Source: Comamonadaceae bacterium (GTDB taxonomy: Bacteria > Pseudomonadota > Gammaproteobacteria > Burkholderiales > Burkholderiaceae_C). Taken from it: a stretch of DNA of 8,878 nt. The stretch covers positions 1-8,878 of the forward strand of contig CANHGF010000077.1 of the NCBI GenBank assembly GCA_947460065.1, read 5' to 3'. Every line of letters begins with the position of its first letter. Within the stretch, counting starts at the first letter, position 1. A program made the position numbers and the translations under genes. The notes under the pieces were generated by a model. The model was not told the origin of the DNA and did not search any database. It worked only from the letters and a program-made list of their open reading frames with translations. Of the stretch, positions 1 through 5,025 are shown in pieces.

Positions 1-300
1 ACCCAGCTGCAGGTTCTCCAGCACCGTCAGGTCACCCAGGATCTGGCGTCCTTCGGGGACCTGCAGCAGGCCAGCCCTTGATGTGCGAAAAGCCGCCTGG
101 CCCTGAATACGGCGGCCCTCAAGCTCAATGCTGCCGCTGCTGGCGCCCACCAGCCCGCTGATGCAATTGAGCAGGGTCGATTTGCCTGCGCCGTTGGGTC
201 CGATGATGGCCACCATATCGCCCTCGGAGACCTTGAGCGTGACCCCGTGCAGCACTTCGTTGCCACCATAGCCGGCATGCAGGTCGCTGACCTCAAGCAT
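1..300 (-). CDS. livF: LIV-type ABC transporter ATP-binding protein LivF (partial, C-terminal part outside window)
   Basis: Second ATPase subunit of a branched-chain amino acid-type (HAAT) ABC importer, acting on the cytoplasmic face of the inner membrane. The reading frame starts at ATG 300-298 and stays open to base 1, giving 100 residues of the roughly 235 usual for LivF. Visible motifs are the opening MLEVSDLHAGYGG, Walker A GPNGAGKS (about residues 34-41), and the LivF-typical stretch VPEGRQILGDLTVLENL (about 81-97) around and after the Q-loop region. The signature motif, Walker B and H-loop would lie beyond the window. The start overlaps the end of livG by 8 nt (ATGCTTGA), and a G-rich Shine-Dalgarno (GGGGGA) lies about 9 nt upstream inside livG, so translation is probably coupled. 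It is the last visible gene of the minus-strand transport operon. The family assignment is firm; the substrate cannot be read from this subunit. Confidence 0.95.
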   Translation of the reverse strand, partial: MLEVSDLHAGYGGNEVLHGVTLKVSEGDMVAIIGPNGAGKSTLLNCISGLVGASSGSIELEGRRIQGQAAFRTSRAGLLQVPEGRQILGDLTVLENLQLG

Positions 301-1066
301 CGTCGGAGTCCCCCAGATAAGCTTTGATCACCACCGGGTCATTGATCACCTGATCGGCACTGCCCTGGGCGATCAGCTGGCCGCTGTCGAGCACATAGAC
401 GTAGTCGCACAACTCGGTGACAAAGCGCATGTTGTGCTCGATCAGGAATACCGCCAGTCCTTGCCCTTCTGTGGCCAGGCTGCGGAAGATCTCGCCAAGC
501 TTGGCAGCCTCCACATCATTGATCCCGGCCACCGGCTCGTCGAGCAGCAGCACCTGCGGCTTGAGCGCGAGAGCGCGCATCATCTCCACCCGACGCTGGT
601 CGCCATACGACAAGTGGCCGGCCGGATAGTCGGCGTAGCGCGTCATCCCGAAGCGCTCGAGCAGGACATAAGCCTCATCACGAAATTGCCGCGTTTCTGC
701 GCGCGAAGAGGGCAAGCCGAACATCTGAGCCAACAGCGAAGTCGTCTGCAGCCTGTACATGCCAATCATGATGTTGGCCAGCACGGTAGCGTCGGGCAGC
801 AGCCGAATGGTCTGGAAGGTGCGCGCCAAGCCGGCACGCGCCACCTCATGGCGCGGCGCCTGGCTCAGGTCGATGTCACCAAAGTGGATGCTGCCGCTGC
901 TGAGCTTGTACACGCCAGTGATCAGGTTGACCACCGTGGTCTTGCCAGCGCCGTTCGGCCCGATCAGTCCGGTGATCTTGCCGTGGGTAATCTCCATATC
1001 GAAGGGGGAGACCGCTTGCAAGCCACCAAAGCGCTTGCTCACGCCCTTGAGGACCAGCGTGCTCAT
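293..1066 (-). CDS. livG: LIV-type ABC transporter ATP-binding protein LivG
   Basis: First ATPase subunit of the HAAT/LIV importer; it hydrolyses ATP to power uptake through LivH/LivM. At 257 residues it has normal family length. Motifs seen: Walker A GPNGAGKT (36-43), Q-loop RTFQ (Q85), signature LSYGDQRRVE (152-161), Walker B VLLLDEP with D176/E177 (172-178), the LivG-typical DEPVAGIN segment, and H-loop IEHNM (H211). All catalytic elements are intact, so the enzyme should be active. Around residues 103-125 lies the insertion that separates LivG from LivF. The start ATG at 1066 overlaps the livM stop as ATGA, and the end overlaps livF by 8 nt, as expected for a tightly coupled operon that makes transporter subunits in fixed ratio. 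The only Shine-Dalgarno-like bases (AAAGG, about 10 nt upstream) are weak, which fits reinitiation after livM. Confidence 0.97.
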   Translation of the reverse strand: MSTLVLKGVSKRFGGLQAVSPFDMEITHGKITGLIGPNGAGKTTVVNLITGVYKLSSGSIHFGDIDLSQAPRHEVARAGLARTFQTIRLLPDATVLANIMIGMYRLQTTSLLAQMFGLPSSRAETRQFRDEAYVLLERFGMTRYADYPAGHLSYGDQRRVEMMRALALKPQVLLLDEPVAGINDVEAAKLGEIFRSLATEGQGLAVFLIEHNMRFVTELCDYVYVLDSGQLIAQGSADQVINDPVVIKAYLGDSDDA

Positions 1067-1944
1067 GAGGATGAGGCCTTTCGCGAGAGCATGCCCTGAC
1101 GCGCCAGGCGCCGACGGCGCAGACTCATCAAGAGCGTGTCAAAAACCCCGAAAGGCAGATAAGCCATCACGAGCACCAGCAGCAGGCCATAGACCGCCTG
1201 CCTGTACTGTGCCAGCGGGCGGAAGATCTCCGGCAGCAACACCAAAATGGCCACCCCGACCAGGGGACCGAAGACAGTGCGACGGCCACCCAGCACCACC
1301 GCCGACAAGGTCGCGATCAGGATGCTGAAGCCAAATTGCTCGGCCGTGAGGCTGAAATTACGCAGCGCATCCAGGCCCCCGAACAAGCCGGCAATCGCAC
1401 CTGACAGGGCAAAGGACAGCACATGGTAGCGGGTAGGGTTGACGCCCAGGGAGGCGGCCACCGCCGGGTCCTGGCGCATGGCGTCAAAGGCTCGGCCTAT
1501 GCCCCCTCGGCCGAGGATGATCAGCAAGGCCATCGTCAGCACCATGGCCGCAAACAGCATCCAAGGCGTGACCATGCGAGGAATGTTGTGAAAGCCCAGT
1601 GGGCCACCCGTCAGATCCTCAAAGTAAAGGATCAGGGCCACGATCACTTCGACGAAGGCCAGGGAGGCAATGGCCTGATAGACCCCGCGCAGACGAGCCA
1701 GAGGCATGGCCAGCAGCAAACCGGCCAAAAGGCCGAGCATGGTGCCCATGGCCACGGCTGCGGCCGGATGCACCCCCTGCTTGACCGTCAGGATGGCGGC
1801 GCAATAGGCGCCCAGGGCGGCAAAGCCGGAGCTGGCCACGGAAAATGTGCCGGCCCTAAAGACGATGGCCTGGCTCAGGGCGTAGCCGGTACCGATGAAA
1901 ATCAGGTCCAGCAGCGGAAGGTGGGGCGCAAACAGTTCCATCAT
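1063..1944 (-). CDS. livM: LIV-type ABC transporter permease LivM
   Basis: Inner-membrane permease subunit that pairs with LivH to form the translocation path. The 293-residue protein is almost entirely hydrophobic segments. Family marks: an LTGGPLG segment (111-117), the cytoplasmic coupling loop with GRAFDAMRQDPAVAASLGVNP (about 150-170, the EAA-like site that contacts the ATPase) followed by a membrane segment SGAIAGLFGGL, and the VLGGRRTVFGPLVG motif (217-230) near the C-terminus. The C-terminal tail is rich in Arg (LRRRRLARQ), consistent with a cytoplasmic end. It is shorter than E. coli LivM, which has an extra N-terminal region, but is the usual length for such permeases in catabolic loci. 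Two ATG codons in tandem (1944-1939) make the exact start ambiguous by one residue. The gap to livH is 18 nt with no strong Shine-Dalgarno; the stop overlaps livG by 4 nt. Confidence 0.95.
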   Translation of the reverse strand: MMELFAPHLPLLDLIFIGTGYALSQAIVFRAGTFSVASSGFAALGAYCAAILTVKQGVHPAAAVAMGTMLGLLAGLLLAMPLARLRGVYQAIASLAFVEVIVALILYFEDLTGGPLGFHNIPRMVTPWMLFAAMVLTMALLIILGRGGIGRAFDAMRQDPAVAASLGVNPTRYHVLSFALSGAIAGLFGGLDALRNFSLTAEQFGFSILIATLSAVVLGGRRTVFGPLVGVAILVLLPEIFRPLAQYRQAVYGLLLVLVMAYLPFGVFDTLLMSLRRRRLARQGMLSRKASSS

Positions 1945-1962
1945 GGCAGATCGGCCCGGCGC

Positions 1963-2859
1963 TTACACGCGCTTGGTAGGAGACTCCAGCACAGCCTGCG
2001 CAAACAGGCCGTCCGGACGAATCATCAGAATCACAAACAGGAGCATGAAGATCACCGCATCGACCAGCAGCGAGGGCAAGTAGGCGGCCGACAAGGACTG
2101 CAGCAGGCCCAGCACCAGGCCGCCGATCAGCGCGCCGGGCACGCTGCCCAAGCCGCCGATGATGATGGCCACAAAGGCCTTGAGCAAGAAGGGCTCGCCC
2201 ATGAGGAACTGAACCGCATTGAAGGCCAGGCCAACCATGACGCCCGCCGCCCCAGCCAGCGCCCCCGAGAGAAAGAAGGTCTGATAGAAGATCGCGTCGG
2301 GATTGACTCCCAGCAGCTGTGCAGCGCGGTAATTACCGGCCACCGCGCGGATCTGGCGGCCCTGTGCAGTGCGGTACAGGTAAAAAGCCAGCAGCCCCAC
2401 ACCCAGGACGGCCACGGCCAGCATCAGCAATTGCAGCATGGTCACGCGCAGGCCCAGCACCTCCATGGCCTGCACCGATACCGTGCCGAAGGGAAAACGC
2501 ATGGTCTCGGTCTTGGAAACATACTGACCGATGCTCAGCACGATCAGCCCGGCACCGATGCTCGAAATGATCGAGGCCAACTCGGCGTCGGCCAAGGCCA
2601 GCTTGCGCAGCGGCTTGAAGGCGATCATCTCGATCAGGATGGAGACCAGTCCCGCACCGACCATGGCCACCGGCAGCGCCACCCACAGCGGCATGCCGGC
2701 GCGTACGGTGTAAAGGCCGATGAAGGCGCCCGTCATGAACACCGCACCATGGGCCATGTTCATGATGCGGTGGATCCCGAAAATCAAGGTGAAGCCCAGC
2801 GCGAACAGCGCATAGACCCCCCCCAGGACCAACCCGTTGAGCAATTGCTGAGCGATCAT
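1963..2859 (-). CDS. livH: LIV-type ABC transporter permease LivH
   Basis: Second inner-membrane permease of the importer, 298 residues, normal for LivH. The N-terminus MIAQQLLNGLVLGGVYALFALGF is a typical LivH opening, followed by the diagnostic NMAHGAVFMTGAFIG segment (34-48). The coupling loop is GRQIRAVAGNYRAAQLLGVNPD (about 167-188), followed by a membrane segment rich in Gly/Ala. Near the end are the conserved GGLGSVPGALIGG (235-247) and the terminal RPDGLF (281-286). About eight hydrophobic segments can be counted. It lies 62 nt downstream of the binding-protein gene, a gap that holds a strong GC hairpin, and 18 nt upstream of livM. The upstream purine run AAGAAAGGG sits about 12-13 nt from the ATG, a rather distant Shine-Dalgarno. 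With livM, livG and livF it forms a complete HAAT transporter core. Confidence 0.96.
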   Translation of the reverse strand: MIAQQLLNGLVLGGVYALFALGFTLIFGIHRIMNMAHGAVFMTGAFIGLYTVRAGMPLWVALPVAMVGAGLVSILIEMIAFKPLRKLALADAELASIISSIGAGLIVLSIGQYVSKTETMRFPFGTVSVQAMEVLGLRVTMLQLLMLAVAVLGVGLLAFYLYRTAQGRQIRAVAGNYRAAQLLGVNPDAIFYQTFFLSGALAGAAGVMVGLAFNAVQFLMGEPFLLKAFVAIIIGGLGSVPGALIGGLVLGLLQSLSAAYLPSLLVDAVIFMLLFVILMIRPDGLFAQAVLESPTKRV

Positions 2860-2880
2860 CGGCTTGCGCTACCCTTTCTT

Positions 2881-2907
2881 GCGTCCTGCGGCCGCAGCCG
2901 CAGGCGC
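2881..2907 (-). promoter_or_regulatory. Strong intergenic hairpin between binding-protein gene and livH
   Basis: Read on the minus strand, GCG-CCTGCGG, a loop CTGCGG, then CCGCAGG-(A)-CGC can fold into a 10-bp all-but-one-GC stem with one bulged A. It begins about 14 nt after the TAA stop of the binding-protein gene (2922-2924). No T-run follows (the next bases are AAGAAAGGG), so it is not a standard intrinsic terminator. By analogy with known operons where a hairpin after the binding-protein gene protects the upstream mRNA from 3' decay, it may keep the binding protein more abundant than the membrane subunits; that role is inferred. Confidence 0.55.
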
Positions 2908-2921
2908 TCAGACAGACAGTT

Positions 2922-4055
2922 TTACTGCGGGGCGACGGTGAACTTGCCGTCCTTGACCATCAGGAAGCTAGAGCCGTAATTGGGGATGCGGTCGATGTAG
3001 CTGTATTTACCCATGCCGACCACCACCGGTACGTCCTTGGTTTTGGTCAGGGCATCGCGGATGCGCTCGCGCGTCGGGTTGGGGCCGGCGGCCTTGACGG
3101 CATGCGCCACCACCGTCATATAGCTGTAGCCCAGGGCGGCCCAGTTGTCGGCGTCCTTGCCGGTTTTGGCCCTGTAGGCGGCCGCAAAGGCTTGCGATGC
3201 CGGTGTATTGCCGCCTGGGGTCCAGTCAGAGTTGAAGATCAGGCCCTCAACCGCCGCACCGCCGATCGAGATCAGCTGCGGCGAAGACAGGCCGGTCTGG
3301 CCGATCAGCTTGACGCTCGAAGGCAGGCCGGCCTGCTTGAGCTGTATGGCCAGGTTGGCCGCGCTCGGCCCAAGGGTAAACAGCATCACGCAGTCGGGCT
3401 TGGCCGCCACGATGCGGGTGGCAATGGTGGAGAAATCAGAGTCCGCCTGCTTGATGCCGGAGCGGTCCACGATCTTCATGCCCCGCTTTTGGGTGTGCTC
3501 GACAAAGATCCGCTCCAGATCGACATAGGCCTCGTTGTCGGAAAAGCGGATGGTGGCGCAGGCCTTGACCTTGGCCACATCCATGGCGTAATCCCCCAGC
3601 TGCGGCATGGTAATTGACGGCGGCTGGGCCGAGATGAAGCCCCAAGGGCCCGCATTGAGCAAGCCCACCGCATTGGTCATGGCCTTCATGCCAATCTTGG
3701 CATCATTGGCCACGCCGGCCGAGGGGATGGCCTCCACAGCGGTCGTTGGCCCCAAGATGAACAGCACATTCGGGTCGGCCGCATAGCGGGTGACGGCGGC
3801 CATGGCCTGGGCCCGCGTCGAGGCGCTGTCAGCCACCTCATAGACGATGCGGTCACCGCCCAGGAAATTCTTGGCATTGAGCTCGTCGGCCGCGAACTTC
3901 ATGCCCTCGGCGGCCGGCACGCCCACAAAGGCGGCCACGCCGGTCATGGCTTGCAAAATCACGATCTTGCGGTCGGCGGCAAGGGAGGCCTGAGTGGCCA
4001 ATCCCAGAGCGGAAAAGAGGGCCAGGCTGTACAGATTGCGACGAAAAATGGTCAT
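2922..4055 (-). CDS. LIV-type ABC transporter periplasmic substrate-binding protein (Peripla_BP_6 family, LivK-like)
   Basis: Exported receptor that captures the ligand in the periplasm and delivers it to LivHM. The 377-residue product starts with a Sec signal peptide: basic n-region with RR at 5-6, a hydrophobic core to about residue 20, and an A-x-A type cleavage site near ASLA-AD (26/27). The mature part starts with KIVILQAMTGVAAFVGVPAAEG, the typical first strand and helix of type I periplasmic binding proteins, followed by two alternating alpha/beta lobes. Cys residues in VKACATIRF and KPDCVMLF are internal, and there is no lipobox. A Shine-Dalgarno GGGAG (4069-4065) lies 9 nt before the ATG. 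It follows the GntR gene by 86 nt, a gap that is AT-rich and carries direct repeats, so it may have its own promoter. The ligand is unknown: linkage to a CoA ligase suggests a carboxylic acid rather than an amino acid. Confidence 0.93.
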   Translation of the reverse strand: MTIFRRNLYSLALFSALGLATQASLAADRKIVILQAMTGVAAFVGVPAAEGMKFAADELNAKNFLGGDRIVYEVADSASTRAQAMAAVTRYAADPNVLFILGPTTAVEAIPSAGVANDAKIGMKAMTNAVGLLNAGPWGFISAQPPSITMPQLGDYAMDVAKVKACATIRFSDNEAYVDLERIFVEHTQKRGMKIVDRSGIKQADSDFSTIATRIVAAKPDCVMLFTLGPSAANLAIQLKQAGLPSSVKLIGQTGLSSPQLISIGGAAVEGLIFNSDWTPGGNTPASQAFAAAYRAKTGKDADNWAALGYSYMTVVAHAVKAAGPNPTRERIRDALTKTKDVPVVVGMGKYSYIDRIPNYGSSFLMVKDGKFTVAPQ

Positions 4056-4091
4056 GATGCTTGTCTCCCGATGATGGTTAGTGACCGAATT

Positions 4092-4135
4092 TTTATATTG
4101 CCCATACGGTACAGGTATATTGGCCGATAAGTCAA
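4092..4135 (-). promoter_or_regulatory. Possible promoter region upstream of the binding-protein gene
   Basis: The 86-bp gap between the regulator stop and the binding-protein start is AT-rich compared with the rest of the window. On the minus strand it holds a good -35-like TTGACT (4135-4130) and a -10-like TATAAA (4097-4092), but they are too far apart to act together. With 18-bp spacing TTGACT would pair only with the poor TACCGT (4111-4106). A separate promoter for the transport genes, perhaps needing help from a regulator, is possible but not shown; read-through from gntR is the alternative. Confidence 0.3.
4094..4125 (+). repeat. Pair of 10-bp direct repeats TATATTGsCC, 22 bp apart (candidate operator)
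   Basis: TATATTGCCC at 4094-4103 and TATATTGGCC at 4116-4125 differ at one position and start 22 bp apart, about two turns of the helix, so both would face the same side. Between and partly within them lies the imperfect dyad ATAC-N7-GTAT (4104-4118). The same 7-base core TATATTG appears once more, on the minus strand at 4933-4927, directly before the Shine-Dalgarno of the GntR gene. I saw no other copy in the window. A binding site for the neighbouring GntR protein is a reasonable guess, although GntR/FCD operators are usually inverted, not direct, repeats. Confidence 0.4.
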
Positions 4136-4141
4136 CCCGGA

Positions 4142-4915
4142 TTACGCGTAGTCGATGTACAGCACCGGTCGGGGGCCGCTGGAGATGTACTCGGCCAGCA
4201 CGTCGCCCTGCACTGTCACATGGCCGCGCATCAGCGTGTAGACCTCGTCGGCCTTGCCGGCTGACAGCAGCTCCAGGATTTGCCGATGGTCGTCGTTATT
4301 GGCCTCGGGTCGCCCCTGGGCCCGCAACTGGAACATGCGGTAGGGGTTCATGCGCACCGCGAGGTTGCGGGTGATGTCGAACAACACATCGTTGTGTGCA
4401 GCCCGCCACAGGGCCAGGTGAAAACGGGCGCCCTGGCGACCAAATTCATCCTGGTCGCTCTTGGCCAGGGCGGCCTCGGACAGGCGCTGGATTTCCATCA
4501 GATTGCGCTGTTCAGCTTCGGTGATGCGGCGCGCGGCAATGCGGGCGCAGGTGGCTTCCAATTCAGAAAGTGTCTCGAAAGACTGGATCAGCCGACGCAG
4601 ATCCAGGGGAGCCACCACCGCCCGCTGGCGGGACGGTTTTTCGACCAGGCCAGCCTCAATGAGCTGCAAAAGGGCCTCACGCACCGGCGTGCGGGAGACC
4701 GAAAACCGCTTGGCAATCAGATCTTCGTCCAAGGGAGAGTCGGGCGGCAGGCGACCTGTAAAGATGTCCCGTTCGATCGCGCTGCGAACAATCTCACACT
4801 GGGTGAGCTTGCGCGTGTCGCCGCTCTTCAAGCGCCCCCGGGCGGGCGACGCATGGAGAGCTGCGGGCCTCTCATCGGCGGCCGAGGCGGCAGAAACCGC
4901 TTTCTTTGACTTCAT
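4142..4915 (-). CDS. GntR-family transcriptional regulator with FCD ligand-binding domain (FadR subfamily)
   Basis: One-component regulator of 257 residues. An Ala-rich, low-complexity N-terminal tail (about 1-35) precedes a winged helix-turn-helix (about 40-105) with the GntR hallmark DLIAKRFSVSRTPVREALLQLIEAGLV (65-91). An all-helical FCD domain follows (about 110-240). FCD metal-site positions are H166 (in RFHLALWRAAHN), H210 (DDHRQIL) and H232 (MRGHV), with the usual 44 and 22 residue spacing. The position four residues before H166, commonly Asp (D-x-x-F-H), is Gly162 here. The start is backed by GGAGG 4 nt before the ATG and a sigma70-like promoter. Set between transport and CoA-ester genes, it most likely controls both divergent operons and itself, usually as a repressor released by the substrate or its CoA ester; that is inference. 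The effector cannot be told from sequence. Confidence 0.92.
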   Translation of the reverse strand: MKSKKAVSAASAADERPAALHASPARGRLKSGDTRKLTQCEIVRSAIERDIFTGRLPPDSPLDEDLIAKRFSVSRTPVREALLQLIEAGLVEKPSRQRAVVAPLDLRRLIQSFETLSELEATCARIAARRITEAEQRNLMEIQRLSEAALAKSDQDEFGRQGARFHLALWRAAHNDVLFDITRNLAVRMNPYRMFQLRAQGRPEANNDDHRQILELLSAGKADEVYTLMRGHVTVQGDVLAEYISSGPRPVLYIDYA

Positions 4916-4919
4916 GAGT

Positions 4920-4925
4920 CCTCCC
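4920..4925 (-). promoter_or_regulatory. Shine-Dalgarno of the GntR gene
   Basis: GGGAGG on the minus strand, four bases before the ATG at 4915. It fixes the start of the regulator at this codon in spite of the unconserved Ala-rich N-terminal tail. The TATATTG element (4933-4927) lies directly upstream of it. Confidence 0.7.
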
Positions 4926-4940
4926 TCAATATATTTCTCT

Positions 4941-4971
4941 TAGACTTAATTTATAAAAGATACGCTATCAT
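4941..4971 (+). promoter_or_regulatory. Weak candidate promoter for the acyl-CoA ligase operon
   Basis: On the plus strand TATCAT (4966-4971) matches 5 of 6 bases of a -10 box. Upstream there is only TAGACT (4941-4946, 4 of 6, 19-bp spacing) or GACTTA (4943-4948, 17-bp spacing, poor). A start near 4978 would give a leader of about 48 nt. The -10 overlaps the spacer of the opposite promoter, so the two divergent promoters would compete for RNA polymerase. The poor -35 suggests a need for an activator, or that the true promoter was missed. Confidence 0.3.
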
Positions 4972-4978
4972 GGATCAA
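4950..4978 (-). promoter_or_regulatory. Sigma70-like promoter for gntR and probably the transport operon
   Basis: On the minus strand TTGATC (4978-4973, 4 of 6 to consensus) and TATAAA (4955-4950, 5 of 6) are separated by exactly 17 bp. Transcription would start near 4943, leaving a leader of about 28 nt that contains the TATATTG element and the Shine-Dalgarno before the ATG at 4915. It is the best promoter match seen in the window. The spacer contains the short dyad GATA-CGC-TATC (4959-4969). Confidence 0.55.
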
Positions 4979-4988
4979 GCGCATGGTC

Positions 4989-5003
4989 GATTGTGAGTCA
5001 ATC
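4989..5003. promoter_or_regulatory. Inverted repeat GATTG-N5-CAATC, candidate operator
   Basis: A perfect dyad with 5-bp arms and a 5-bp centre (TGAGT) lies between the divergent promoters and the ligase start. It would sit in the leader of the ligase transcript. Size and symmetry suit a dimeric helix-turn-helix regulator, but arms of this length can arise by chance. Its CAAT/ATTG arms share only four bases with the TATATTG elements near the transport genes. Confidence 0.3.
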
Positions 5004-5025
5004 TCCTCCCAACACGCTAGATTAG

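Noticed and set aside
27..296. An 89-codon minus-strand frame at the window start
   Set aside because: It is in a different frame from livF, which covers 300 down to 1 with clear Walker A and VPEGR motifs; the 89-codon frame shows no known pattern.
434..1099. A 221-codon plus-strand frame antisense to livG
   Set aside because: It is explained as the shadow of the highly conserved livG frame on the other strand; no signal or domain pattern is seen.
2881..2907. Intrinsic terminator separating the binding-protein gene from livH
   Set aside because: The stem is strong, but the sequence after it on the transcribed strand is AAGAAAGGG with no U-run, and livH, livM, livG and livF need to be expressed with the binding protein. 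A stabilising or attenuating hairpin is more likely.
1423..2979. A 518-codon open frame on the plus strand, antisense to livM and livH
   Set aside because: Its product is full of Gln, His, Gly and Arg with no domain-like hydrophobic pattern, as expected from the opposite strand of GC-rich permease genes. The minus-strand frames give clear LivM and LivH proteins with all family motifs.
4104..4118. Palindrome ATAC-N7-GTAT between the direct repeats as a classic GntR operator
   Set aside because: The arms are only 4 bp and the centre is not symmetrical, so this could be chance; it is mentioned only within the repeat entry.
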